Origin: Paracamarosporium sp. OC-R06-R3
Lineage: Eukaryota > Ascomycota > Dothideomycetes > Pleosporales > Didymosphaeriaceae
DNA length: 64,000 nucleotides
NCBI GenBank assembly: GCA_019828545.1
Contig: JACVRA010000153.1
Span: forward strand, 124,001 to 188,000
Direction of reading: 5' to 3'
The notes under the pieces were generated by a model. That model saw only the letters and a list, made by a program, of their open reading frames with translations, had not been told where the DNA came from and searched no databases. A program made the translations under genes and the position numbers. Shown here one piece after another: positions 29,926 to 40,566 of this stretch (position 1 is the first letter of the stretch; every line of letters starts with the position of its first letter).

Positions 29926-32232
29926 TTACTTCTTTTCTTCACCGAAAAGATCCTTCTCTACCATTTGTCTGCACACCGTTAGCTTCATCCACATCACCAA
30001 CAGAACGCACATACCTGCAAATCGGATGGTAGAAGTCCCTGTTCTTCTCAAATGTCTTGACTGCCAACTCGCGATCCACCTTCTCTAGCAACCTGAACAG
30101 CGGCCTCACAAACTTCATGCGTCCAATACTGCCCAATAGCTCTGCAGTCGGGTGGTATGTCTTCTCCGCCTTAGCGCGCAACCCAATGGTGAAGAAGCGA
30201 CTTGTAACTTCGACGTTCTTGGTGGTCGTGTAACCGTAAGTGTCGCCTAGCAATTGGACGTCTTCGGGAGTGAAAGATTCGGAGGATGCTTGCAGACGCT
30301 CGAGGAAGACGACAGATTGATTAGCCATCCAGCCTTCGATATCTGACTTTTTGGGAGTGAAGGAGGTGTCCTTCTTCGCAATGCGAGCTTCCCATTTGGA
30401 AGCGAGGTCGTAGCATGTCTTTACTAGCGTGTCGTCGAAGTCGGGCTTCTTCGGGAAGCCGGGAGAGTAGAAAAGCTTGTCCCAGTCGAACTCGTCAAGC
30501 TTCTTTGCGGCCTCTGCATCTTTGGCAAAGAAGTCTATAAGGCACGCTTTGAAGTCATAGCTATCGAGAGATTTGAACTTGAACGTTTCGAAGTAATGCG
30601 GAATGAAAGTGTCCCACTTCTCCTTGCCTAGTAAGAGCTCGAACGCGTAGAGCGCATGGAAACCCTTTTCGTATGGGACCGAGCTGAAAGCGTCATCTGG
30701 GTCCTTGCCTTTAAGATCGACGACAAGCCTTGTGTACTCATGGTCCTCTCCATACAGCTTGATGGATTCCTCGAGGGCTTTCCAACCAATGATGGCGGAG
30801 AAGTGGCGGTGCTCTTCTCCATGCACATATCCTGCAATTCTCCGCTCGAGATACGTAGTCCAGCCCTCGTTGAGCCAGAAGTGCTCCCAGCTTCCCGCAC
30901 TTACCAAATTACCAGACCAAGAATGCGAAAGTTCATGCGCGATAAGATCAACGTTCTGCTTGTCGCCAGAAATGATGGACGGCGTGGCGTATGTCCAGAC
31001 GGGGTTTTCCATGCCGCCATAAGGAAAAGAAGGCGGTAGGATAAGGCAGTTGTATTGAGTCCATTGATATGGCAGTTTGACGATAGAGTGGATCGCCTTC
31101 ATGAACGGTTCAATCTCGCCTTCGAGCTCACGCTGGCAGTCCAGGAGCTCCTCCGGACCGGTGTTGACAATACTCCTGGGGCCAACCGAAGCAGACGCGA
31201 TGTCACCGCTCGCTACCGCAAATAAGTAGCTCGGGATAGGAACTTTCTGCTCGAACGTATATAGCAGAGTTCCAGATTTGCTGTCCTTTCCGGCCTCGTA
31301 CTGATAGGATCCGGTAGGCAAGCCCGATGCAAGAACAGGAAGCGGGGATCGAATCTTGAACTCAAAGGTCGACTTGACATCAGGTGTATCCTGGCATGGG
31401 AATACGGAGCGTGCGTGGATCGCCTGGCATTGCGAGAACATGTACGGATGCTTCTTGTTCGACGTCTGCGCCGACGTCATCCACTGCAAAGCAGTGCATT
31501 TGTCCGTCGTAGAAAGCTTGACCGCAATCTTGATAATCTCACCCTTCGGTACACCTTTGTCAAGTGTGACGGTCAATGGGGCACCATACGGCTCTACTCG
31601 CTCGCTCAGGTTCCACTTCGTCTCTTTCCCATCGACCTTGACATCTGTGATGTCCAGAAAACTAGAAAATATTAGTATCGGAAAGATCCATCATGCCTCC
31701 ATGCTATTTAGCCCCGAATATTACTCTCAGGGAGCGGAAAAGACAAGAGCACCGACCTCGTATCCAACACAATATCCTTGGTTTCGCCCTCAGTCAAGCT
31801 CTCGAACGTCAGTTCCACCCCACCGCTGAGCACTTTCTTGTTAAAATCGATCTCAAACTCTGCTACCGTATGTTTTGTCAAAAAATTGTGATAATTAGAT
31901 AACGTGTTCGGATCTCTTGGCGTTCTGATCGTGACATTAGGATCTGTCATTGGGACAGTAACCTTGGCGGCAGGCGCTTTGTGCATGGTCGAGAACAACG
32001 TTACAGTACGATTTGTAACCCTCGAAGCCTCTTTTCTTTCTATCGGTTTTCGTGGTGTGGAGTTCGCAGTCAAGTTGATGCGATGTGGCTTAACTTGAGG
32101 TGAGTGAGTCGCAGAGTGGGACCGGAGTGAGAAAGCCGCCGTTGGCCGTGGAAACGACCTGCCGTATCCAACAACGAGCCGCGGCTCGGGCGACGCGAAA
32201 GCGCGCAAGCGGCACAAAGACTGCCTGGTCAT
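29926..32232 (-). CDS. LAP2: Leukotriene A4 hydrolase-type M1 aminopeptidase
   Basis: Three exons, leftward: 32232-31757, 31661-30015, 29968-29926, 721 residues. The M1 catalytic centre is complete: the substrate-binding PYGGMENP motif, then H401-E402-x2-H405 and E424 eighteen residues on (HELSHSWSG ... WLNEGW). The catalytic Tyr lies in the SSVPYEKGFHAL segment. The C-terminal helical Leuk-A4-hydro_C domain follows, and the tiny last exon encodes QMVEKDLFGEEKK. The first about 95 residues before TDPNVTIRTPRDPNTLSNYH are basic and Ser/Arg-rich. They could be a mitochondrial presequence, with a cytosolic form starting at an internal Met (MHKAPAAKV or MTDPNVT). The family has aminopeptidase and epoxide hydrolase activity. 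Core assignment firm; start uncertain. Confidence 0.94.
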
Positions 32233-32555
32233 CAATTTGATGGATGGAATGTCTTGTCACTGGATGTGGAAGCTCAATTGAAACTTTGGGAACAAGCACG
32301 GGGCATTAATCGGCCATTCGAGTCAGGTCACGGGACTTTATCTACGGGCTACAGTGGAGACGGAAATCTGCATCTTTGTGAAAGCACACTCATGCCACTT
32401 TGACATGCATCTCATCTAAAGATGGAGCACAATGACGAACTTCTTTCAGGTATATAACAAAATCAATCCCACCTTCCTACGCCGAAACGCTCAAAGCCCA
32501 TCTAATGCGTGTCAAACTCCGTTCGCCGTAACATAACACTGTTATGCTCATGCTT
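32233..32555. other. Intergenic region between two leftward genes
   Basis: About 320 bases. Promoter of the aminopeptidase and 3' side of the LysM gene. No further feature seen. Confidence 0.45.
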
Positions 32556-34367
32556 TTAGTCGTTCTTGCTATTTCCTTTTGCCCCTCTAGCCCGTAGCAC
32601 AAGGTTAATGTCAGGCCTTGCGCTCTGGTATTGCTCATTTGTTGGCGTCTGCGAGTCGCTTCTTCCTGTTCGTCCCCTCTCCTCTTCTCCATCTCCTATC
32701 TCAAACGCATCATCACGAAGCTCAATCAAATCACCTAAATCGCCACCAACTGCTCCAATGACTGGAACAGCAGATCGTCTTCCTTGCCCAGGGGTTGTGG
32801 GTTCCGTCAGCAACTTTGATGCTTGCGTCCCAACTTTCCGCATCCAACCCTCGATTGCACCGCCTATCTCTTGCAGATCTAGGCCTGCTCCACCTGATGG
32901 TGTAAGTGCACCTGACCCGCCGTGGTGAAATACCCTCCCTGAATCTGCATCCAGTAAGCTTGGCGCCCACGGCGTAAAATACTCCTGATCAGGGGGTGGT
33001 TCGACATTAGGTAAATGAGCAGCAAACAGCTTATTGAGGGGATCTTGACCAGGACCGGGACTCCGCACATTCTTGCCCATTGTCCCTACACCTCCCGGTC
33101 CATGCAGGTGAAATCCAGATGTGCTTCGGTGGCGTCCTTGGAATGGCGCAGATACAGTGGACAAATTGCTCGATGCCCGACGTCGTGAGGTACTTTGAGT
33201 GGGTGAGTTTGTAGAGGTCGATGACCGTGGAAGCTCAACGGAAGCTCTGGGGGTAGATGCATCTGAGAATACAAGTGATTTCCGCCTGGCAGGAGGAAAG
33301 AAACCGAGTTCTCTTCGCGGCATTCGGCCTATTTCTATGGGTTCCTTGTCATTGGGCAGGAGTACCCAGGAGTCATGTTTCCAAGGTGGTTCAGAGTCGG
33401 CATTAGATACCGAAGGTGAGAGTGCAGACAATGTATCAGTGTCTTTAGGTTTAGAAGAGGTCCAGCCATTCGGTAAGGCGTCAGAGCTGGCAGCTGAGCT
33501 ATTGCTCCAGTCTCCGAGCAGGAGATCCTCTTCTTGGCGAGCGCCTGGGCCTGCCACAGGGCGTCCTTTCACCCCACACGCATCTACGGGTAGCACAATA
33601 ATCTTCTTTGTCTGCACACTGTCGTTTGGCCACATGCGATTGGCTTTGCGAAGCACTGTAGGCTGGCAATTGAACCTGATAGTGATGCCTGCGAGCGTGT
33701 CTTGGGGGCGTACGTTGTGAATGTAGACGAGCGCATCGCGGTCTTCGTTCTCTCCAGGAGGCGCCGATGAACTCATGCGATCATCGGAATTCCTTCTTTT
33801 TAAGCGGCCGACCGAGTCTGACATCAGATCATTGGCAAGAAGCAGGTCTTTGCGTTTCATTGCCCGGACCATGCTCTCCCTCTCTTCCTGCGTGCCAGCT
33901 CCGATGTACGAGGTGGACGATGCTGATGGACCCCACTGCTTCGGCGGTGCACTGGTCGAGGTACGGCGGTGGGAGCCAAGTAATGGTTTCCGTTTTCTTG
34001 CACCTGTTGAAGCGTCCTTTGCGCCTGCCTCGTTCCCAAGCACATTGGTTGCCAGACCTTGGATAGCCGACCACGAGTTGCCCCATATTCCGGACAGCGT
34101 CGTCTGCGCCTCCTTTCCAACTCGCAGAGACTGCGAGCCCGAGACGCGCTCGAACGACGACGTTGGCGCCGACGTGGCATTGTAGCTTGGTGAGCGGGCG
34201 GCGGGAGCGGGCGACACGGCTCGGGAGCCAAAGGGAGACGGGCTCGCGCTGCGACCGGCAGCATCTAGCTCATCTTCGACTGAAATCAGGCGGCGTGTCC
34301 GGGGGCGCAGGGTCGAGGTTGCAGGCGTCGAGCTGCTCTTGGACGGAGAGCCATTGGTGGGGTTCAT
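32556..34367 (-). CDS. Intracellular LysM-domain protein without signal peptide
   Basis: A single-exon protein of 603 residues starting MNPTNGSPSKSSSTP. One LysM motif lies near residues 215-263: YIHNVRPQDTLAGITIRFNC, then VLRKANRMWPNDSVQTKKIIVLPV. It matches the Y-x-V-x-x-x-D-T-L-x-x-I-x-x-x-F pattern and the second helix ending in Leu-Pro-Val. The rest is Ser/Pro/Thr-rich, probably disordered, with many basic Ser/Thr sites. A C-terminal segment (LQEIGGAIEGWMRKVGTQASKLL, GGDLGDLIELRDDAFEIGDG) looks ordered. There is no signal peptide or membrane helix at this start. The frame remains open about 80 codons upstream, but those codons look like leader. It resembles the fungal cytosolic LysM group rather than secreted chitin-binding effectors. 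Function unknown. Confidence 0.85.
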   Translation of the reverse strand: MNPTNGSPSKSSSTPATSTLRPRTRRLISVEDELDAAGRSASPSPFGSRAVSPAPAARSPSYNATSAPTSSFERVSGSQSLRVGKEAQTTLSGIWGNSWSAIQGLATNVLGNEAGAKDASTGARKRKPLLGSHRRTSTSAPPKQWGPSASSTSYIGAGTQEERESMVRAMKRKDLLLANDLMSDSVGRLKRRNSDDRMSSSAPPGENEDRDALVYIHNVRPQDTLAGITIRFNCQPTVLRKANRMWPNDSVQTKKIIVLPVDACGVKGRPVAGPGARQEEDLLLGDWSNSSAASSDALPNGWTSSKPKDTDTLSALSPSVSNADSEPPWKHDSWVLLPNDKEPIEIGRMPRRELGFFPPARRKSLVFSDASTPRASVELPRSSTSTNSPTQSTSRRRASSNLSTVSAPFQGRHRSTSGFHLHGPGGVGTMGKNVRSPGPGQDPLNKLFAAHLPNVEPPPDQEYFTPWAPSLLDADSGRVFHHGGSGALTPSGGAGLDLQEIGGAIEGWMRKVGTQASKLLTEPTTPGQGRRSAVPVIGAVGGDLGDLIELRDDAFEIGDGEEERGRTGRSDSQTPTNEQYQSARPDINLVLRARGAKGNSKND

Positions 34368-35136
34368 GGCACTCGAGAGCCGCGCGCAGTCGGTGGGACG
34401 GGAGCAGCATAGGACAGGATGCGATCGCGAGGTCTGGAAAGGCGCATGGCATCCAGCTAGTGTGGCATGCTCGAGGGGAGCGCAGACAGACGCCGGGGGT
34501 AGTGTGAGGTGGTGAAGCAGCCCTGGGAGCCGACATGCGTACGTCGACACTGCCTCTCGATGGCCGTGCACCTCCCAACCAAGACCGAGAGTCCCGGCTT
34601 GGACCCCTAACACGGCTCGCAGCCATGTGCTTATACGATTTTTACCTATTTCAGACGGCCTTTACAGCGGCCCCTTTGGCCCCTCTATTCTCCGTCTGCC
34701 GGGCTCCAGAGGCCAGATAGCCTCATTCCGCTGCCCAGACTTAATATATGTTCGGCCTATCTTGCTTCTGATTGGAGCGCAACCGTCAACATGACGCGAG
34801 CTTGGATTCACTCATCGCGGAAACCAGTACTGTCAATCGAGCATGTTGGTTTGCCCCGGACAGTGTCACCGCTGTCGCTTTCACACTATCGTACTCACGA
34901 TCGCGATGATCTTGTATCAATGGGATTTCGAGGCCTGAGCCTTCAGCCATTGCTCGAAGACGCGCATATTGATTCATTCGAAAGCAAAAATGCAGTCACC
35001 GCTAGCTACCAACATTACCCTTTGCATGCGCAGCCCAGTGTCGTAGTCATTCGTCATTCGCCACAGAGCAACAAACTCCGAAACTGCAGGCCCCGGAGCG
35101 TCCTTTAGTCGCAGAAGCAAACAAGCAATCGCGCGT
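34368..35136. other. Intergenic region
   Basis: About 770 bases. From about 34480 to 34680 it is probably the leader and promoter of the LysM gene. Frames at 34791-35108 (+) and 34974-35255 (-) lack motifs. Confidence 0.45.
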
Positions 35137-36820
35137 TCACCGCCAAGGGCTTGAACTTGTCTGCACGTAGCTAACACTTTCAAAATCCAAATCGAATGCG
35201 TCAATGTCCTCGAACTTCTTTGCCATGGCTTGTAGATGTGCTGAAGGCTTATCATTCACTTCCCGAGTCGTATCAACAGACCGCTCGCTATCTTCATCCG
35301 TCTCTGCCCTGCCTTCATTCTCCTGGTCGGACGATATTCGACGACCATATGTTCTTGAGGCCTTGAGAGGTTTGGCTGTCGCTGTAGATTTCTTTGTAGC
35401 ACGTGCCGATTTTTTGGGAGCTTTCGGGGCCGCGATCTTCCGAGCCAGTTGTGCATGGCGGCGTGGCGGCATGGAGAGCTCGTCTTCGTCTGAATCGATT
35501 GGGCTATCAGAGTCTTCAAGAGTAACCTTTGTCCGTCGCTTAGGCAGCATGGCCTGGAGTTTTGCTGTAGATATGCCTTGATTGGGATTCGACTTTTTCT
35601 TCCCTTTTGATCGTCTCGGTCGATCTGTGCTTTCTCCTTCCGATTCATTTTCGTCTTCTTTCGCCGATGCCCTCCCTCGTCTTGCTCGTCTTGCTTGTCT
35701 TGGAGCAATGGGCGAATCCGGGAGATTCTCCATGTCATCGACATGATGATCACTGCTTGACAATGGCGGGGCCATTGTTTCACTGAATATCTCCGGTTCC
35801 GCGGGTTCCTGATCTTCATCCTGACTCTTTCCTTCTATAGTACTCCGCACAATATCCGGTAAGCTTGGTGAGGGTGACCGCGATGCCACGTCAGGTCCAG
35901 AGGGAGGGTCATAGGGTGGCGAAGACCGTGGTACCTGGATAACCGGAGACCGCTTGCGCTTGGTACCACGTGAACTTGAACTGGATAAATTTACCCCGCT
36001 ATCTGTGGCGCCTTCTTTCTGTGGGGGGTTCTGCTGCTTTGGAAGAGGTGTAGATTCGGCGTTCGGGTGAACTATACAAACAAAGATTGTAAGTACAACA
36101 TTATATGAGCTACACATCTTGGAAATACTTACAATTTTCCAGGTCAGATAAGTCTAGGTCTAAATCTAGATCATCATGATCGTTATCCTCTACGTCAGTT
36201 GTCTGGTGAACCATACGCAACAGGCTCGGCTGTCTAGCTCTGCGCTTGAAATTTGTCAAGGCAAGGACGGATCTCTCGTGCGCAGGCGTAGCGCCGACTT
36301 TGATCGCAGATGGTGGTCGTGTTCCGTGGGCTGGCGAATCCGAGCCCAACGACGTGAAGGACAACAAATGGTCGCCGAATCCGCTACTGTCGCCTTCCTC
36401 CGTCGCTGTAAGGCTTGTATCTTGTTGCGCCGACTTTGAATGTGTTGTTACCGTCGGTTGCGAGGATTTCTTGTTTGAAGATCCCTGCGCGCTGCCTTTG
36501 GACAGTCTTGTTCTTCTTGATGTATACGATGGCGGCGTTCTCTTATTGCGGGAGAGTTGTGGTGCATCCGTGTCGCTAGCTACAGGAAGCGCGCCAGTCA
36601 TTGTGAGTTCCACCTCTTGCGACTCCAACTGCGATACTCGCCCCCGCGTCGCTTTAACAACAAGGCCATCGCTATCCTCACTGACGTTGTCCACCGGTTT
36701 CGAGACTGTTGGTTTGCGCGATTTCGGTTGCTCCCGGGTAGCAGAAGGTTGTGCGGCCTCGGACGGCTTTGCGACGCGTGCCGCCGTGGACGCGACTTTG
36801 GTCCGCTTTGGGCGCGGCAT
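35137..36820 (-). CDS. Basic, low-complexity nuclear-type protein of unknown function
   Basis: Two exons, leftward: 36820-36133 and 36071-35137 (intron 61 nt), about 540 residues. It starts MPRPKRTKVASTAARVA; the frame is open further upstream but this Met opens the conserved-looking region. Clusters of Lys/Arg with Pro/Gly (ATRGRVS, GTKRKRSP, PRRSKGKKK, ARKIAAPKAPKKSARATKK) resemble AT-hook or histone-tail-like DNA-binding tails and nuclear localisation signals. An acidic patch DNDHDDLDLDLDLSDLEN precedes the intron. A short ordered block, GISTAKLQAMLPKRRTKVTL, recurs in style among chromatin or kinetochore-linked fungal proteins. The C-terminal AMAKKFEDIDAFDLDFE is probably a conserved helix; the last 15 residues may instead be intron. 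No enzyme motif. Confidence 0.7.
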
Positions 36821-37790
36821 GTCGCGCGCGGACTGGCGTAGGTTACAACGTAACTTTGGTTTATACGAAATGCGCTGAGCGAGAGTGCAAGCTGGGCGGA
36901 AAATGAATGCGCGTGGAGAGAACTGGGCGACGGGCGAAGGCGGGGATGTTTGCATTATCCAAACATGCACCATTGCTGGCTTCACGCGCTACAGAACCGT
37001 CCTACCCGGAAGAGGATTAGCCGAGATTCATCGCGAGTGAAAGGTCACGTGGATCGTGTCGGCACGTGACCCTGCGTCGCCGGCGGATCGGGCGCTCCAA
37101 CTCAAAGTTTGTGACAAAGCGACTTTCACAGAGTCCAGTTTATCTCGTGATCTAGAAGCCAAATAGACAACTGTAGTTGTGTGATTCATTGATGGAAGCA
37201 GAAGGGTCCTCCGAATAGAAAGCATCAATCTGCAGAAATAGCATGGAGCACACCCATTGTTGCAGTCCTCTCGGAGTAATTCAAGATGCCTTTCCCGGCG
37301 GTTGGGTTTGAAACATGAATGGCAGATGAAACGCGCTGAGCGCATGAACCGCTGACTGCTGACCACGTCTGGGCTCCGCACCAGCAACCAGGAAAAACCT
37401 ATTGCGCCACTCTGCGATTGCGACCATGCCAAGCACGGCGTATACGCAGTGTTTCGCCGCTAAAGGAGTCAAGCTCAATTCGTTTGAAACAACTAACCGC
37501 TTCAATGTAGCTCCCGCTCCTATAGACGGGAAAACGTGGTCTACTGTATCCATCGCAAATTTCGCTTCCTGTCAAACGGAGCTTCCTATGCTTCTTTCGG
37601 TCGTGACATTGAGCGAAAATGCTTCTAGGACGTTTCGATGTTGGACGGGTGGAGAGAGCGTATATTGACGGGAGGGTATATAGAGGAAGCACCTGGCTTC
37701 TTGTAGGGGGCATCTCTAACCAATACCTTCTTTTTCCATTTTCGTTCTTTTCTTGCACATAACCTTTCGTCATTCATTCACTTCTACACC
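36821..37790. other. Divergent intergenic region, promoter of the secreted protease
   Basis: About 970 bases between divergent starts at 36820 (-) and 37791 (+). Frames on the minus strand at 37028-37773 show no motif. The right-hand end contains a TATA box, listed separately, and a C/T-rich leader (CTTCTTTTTCCATTTTCG, CATTCATTCACTTCTACACC) ending in ACCATGG. Confidence 0.5.
37677..37683 (+). promoter_or_regulatory. TATA box of the secreted metalloprotease gene
   Basis: TATATAG lies 108 bases before the ATG at 37791, within GGAGGGTATATAGAGGAAGC. It is followed by a pyrimidine-rich leader. Position and match are those of a strong, regulated fungal promoter. Confidence 0.6.
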
Positions 37791-38720
37791 ATGGTCAAGA
37801 TTGACTCTGTTTTGGCCATTTCGGCCCTTGGATTGGGTGCATTGGCACACCCTACCATTAAGCACCTCGACACGATCAAAAAGATCGACAAGCGTATCTG
37901 CTCTATCGATGAGGGCAAAGTGTTTGCCCGCAGCAACCTCCAATCCCGCGCTGATATCCCCGCCGCAACCACCTGGGACCCTCCGTCCAGCATGGTTACT
38001 GGTCTGAACCAGGTCTGGGAACGCACCCTGAAGGAAAACCCCAACTGGTCAGACGACAAGAACTGGATCCTTGACCAGCTCATCGCCAACGAGGGCTCCA
38101 TCAACTACTGCGTGCGTTGGAACACAAATGCACACAAGAGCACTGCCTCCGACCGCACCAAGATTACTGCCGCTCTCCAGAACAACCTGAAGAAGTGGTT
38201 TGACACTCTCGTTGGCTTCGAGGGGTTCCCGCTCACCACGCTCGACGTCAAGGTTGTTGGCTACGCCACCAAGGACAAGTCCCTCATTGAGGGTGACACC
38301 TCCGACATTGATATCTACACCACCGTCGACGGTGACGGCATTCCCGAGTGCGACCCCCGTTGCTACCGCGCGGCTCACCTCGACGGTGACCTCTCTAGTT
38401 GCCCCAACGGTGCTGAAGGTCGGTACGACATCTCCCTTTGGCTTGACGAGTCCCTTGAAGGCCAGATGGCCGGTTACGGATACAACTGGGGTCAGGAGTT
38501 GGCACCTGACTACGTGCTCAACAACCTCGGCCAGGAGAACATTCACATCCTCCAGCACGAGATGGGCCACGGTTTTGGTCTGCTCGACTTTTACGACTGG
38601 GTTCCTGAGGGTCAGACTAGCTTTGTTATGATGGCTGGTAGTGCTTTGGAGGTTACTGAGTTCGACGCTTGGATGCTGCGCGACTGGTGGAGGAAGTTGA
38701 AGGCCGTCCGCGGCTGGTAG
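37791..38720 (+). CDS. Secreted metzincin-like zinc metalloprotease with an Asp third ligand
   Basis: A single-exon protein of 309 residues. Signal peptide MVKIDSVLAISALGLGALA, then a short propeptide-like segment ending in Lys34-Arg35, a candidate Kex2 site. The zinc site is H256-E-M-G-H260-G-F-G-L-L-D266 (HExxHxxGxxD). This is the metzincin pattern with Asp in place of the third His, as in snapalysin. A Met-turn candidate (SFVMMAGS) lies about 25 residues on. Acidic stretches near residues 175-200 (GDTSDIDIYTTVDGDG) and paired Cys (ECDPRC, SSCPNG) suggest a disulfide-stabilised extracellular fold. No introns. The leader ends ACCATGG. It converges on an O-methyltransferase. Role in nutrition or host interaction is inference. 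Start and secretion are well supported; the exact family is not. Confidence 0.85.
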   Translation: MVKIDSVLAISALGLGALAHPTIKHLDTIKKIDKRICSIDEGKVFARSNLQSRADIPAATTWDPPSSMVTGLNQVWERTLKENPNWSDDKNWILDQLIANEGSINYCVRWNTNAHKSTASDRTKITAALQNNLKKWFDTLVGFEGFPLTTLDVKVVGYATKDKSLIEGDTSDIDIYTTVDGDGIPECDPRCYRAAHLDGDLSSCPNGAEGRYDISLWLDESLEGQMAGYGYNWGQELAPDYVLNNLGQENIHILQHEMGHGFGLLDFYDWVPEGQTSFVMMAGSALEVTEFDAWMLRDWWRKLKAVRGW

Positions 38721-39151
38721 ATTATCACCATAGCACATGGTGACGGTACGGAAAAACGGCTGGACATTTGGCGGTGTGTGTGAATTTCGATTCTATGTAT
38801 ATGTCTATTCCTTATAAGGTTATGAATGCCGAAAGCTCGAGCACAGTGTGCCGAGATACCTCTTAGAATGTTTTGAATGTGAAGATCATCCAGTCGAAAT
38901 GGTGAAGTCCGTCGTTTTGCCCGATTCACTTCTACTTTGCTATGCTCGGTGCGATGTTCGATGCAACTCTAACCATTGTGAAAAGAAGACGAAAGAAATT
39001 TAGAAAAGAAGCTTGTCAAGCTAAGACAGGAGCTGATGGTGTTCACCAGGGAAGCTTTGAAGCGGGGAGATGAGAAAAGGAGGCATACTAGATGGAGTTG
39101 AGCTATGTCGATATACATAGGCCCCATATTCTTGAAGAACTTTCCGTTTAG
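38721..39151. other. Convergent intergenic region
   Basis: About 430 bases between stop codons at 38720 (+) and 39152 (-). AT-rich 3' sequence (TATGTATATGTCTATTCC near 38800). No gene seen. Confidence 0.45.
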
Positions 39152-40566
39152 TCAAGGACCTTGCCACTCTGCTACAATAACTCCTGTGGATGGATTCTCC
39201 TGGGTCCGTCTCACCTCGACAGAGAAGCGCCCAGCACCTGCCCGTGCGAATAGAGACTGCCAATCGGCCACGCCTCTTTCTTTCGAATTGAACAACGACA
39301 TCATGATAGCATCCATTGATCTACAACAATCAGTCGTCGGTCTCAAAAGTGTCGATATTCTCTACCTACCGGATCTGCATTTCTTGGAGCAGTGAAAGCG
39401 TTCCGTACTCGGCCATTACATGGTCTTGAATGACGATCTTCGCGCCTGGCCTCAATACTGGGACTATGTTTTCGATGATGCGGACGCAGTACTTATCCGG
39501 CCAGTCATGTAGAACATAGCGTAAGAGGTAGACGTCTGCATTCCTAGGTGTTTGGACAGTAAACATATCGTGCGCGACTAGCATTACTCTTTTCGCCAGC
39601 TCTTCCGGAACCTGAACCTGCGCATCATTTACTACTTCGACAAGGTCCTGCACCACGAACTTCAGGCCAGGAAAGTGTCTAGCGAGGTGGAGAGAGACAT
39701 GGCCCTGTGCACCACCAATATCCACAACGGTGGTGCCATCAGATAGACTGGACCAATCGAAATACTTCGCGAGCGCGTCTAGACTGGCTTGCGACGTCGA
39801 AGACATTGCGCCTGCAAAGCGGCGAGCACGATCTGGGTGTTTCCCTAGAAATTCGAACATGTTCACATCTGTATTGTTAGCCAGAGAATATCCCGATATA
39901 TTGGGTTCCTCGCTTCGTTGTGCTATAGCATCTGGAGCCTGTGATCATAACGTTAGGAGCATTCAATGAAGATCATGACTGTCCGGTCAACGCACCCGCG
40001 CGTGTGCCGGCCAACACTCTGCAAAAGTCAATCCCATCAAGTCTCCGATCTTTTCGTTTTCAGCTAGCAAGCGTGATGCCGCAGTGTGAGCGACCAAACC
40101 TTCTTCCGGCTCTTGAAAAACACGATGATGAACGGATGTGTAACGAACAATGCGTTTCAAGTCATGCTCAAGAAGCCCACATTTCTCTGCAAGATCAGGG
40201 AATGAGACTATTCCGTCCAAAGGGACATGGCGAGCGATATTGAATTGGTACACTGAGGCCAGAGGCCCGAAGTTTGACTGCATGCTTATGGTGATTAGGA
40301 GTAGATTCTTAGACAGGTGACGAAAAACCAACCTCTGGCAACAGTAGTTTCACAGGCCCTTCTAGTAGCTGACGAAGCTCTATAGTAGCTTCTATAACGT
40401 CAACCTTTGCCTTGGCGACATCCGGCGTAGCTTGTGGGAATGACTCGGTCGGAGCTCCAACTGCAAATGATGGCTGAGGAAGATCGTTCCGGACAAGGTG
40501 CTCGTCGAGTATCTGTGCTTGAGAGGCAATGAGCTGGGCCAGCTGGATAATACGCGAGGTCGACAT
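39152..40566 (-). CDS. SAM-dependent O-methyltransferase of secondary-metabolite type
   Basis: Four exons, leftward: 40566-40333, 40277-39996, 39938-39370, 39320-39152 (introns 55, 57, 49 nt), 417 residues. The N-terminal helical dimerisation domain (MSTSRIIQLAQLIASQAQIL) and a winged-helix region (HVPLDGIVSFPDLAEKCG) precede the methyltransferase_2 fold. SAM motif I is VVDIGGAQGHVSLHLARHFP with Asp near residue 245. The catalytic neighbourhood is DVYLLRYVLHDWPDKYCVRI, followed by PGAKIVIQDHVM. The C-terminal end is SVEVRRTQENPSTGVIVAEW. The family methylates phenolic or polyketide hydroxyls (sterigmatocystin/aflatoxin O-methyltransferase relatives). No polyketide synthase, NRPS or P450 lies in this window, so it is a lone tailoring-type enzyme here. 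A TATA box and inverted repeat lie upstream. Confidence 0.93.

Noticed and set aside
38049..38738. 229-codon minus-strand frame opposite the secreted protease
   Set aside because: Mirror of a strongly codon-biased single-exon gene; the + strand has the signal peptide and zinc motif.
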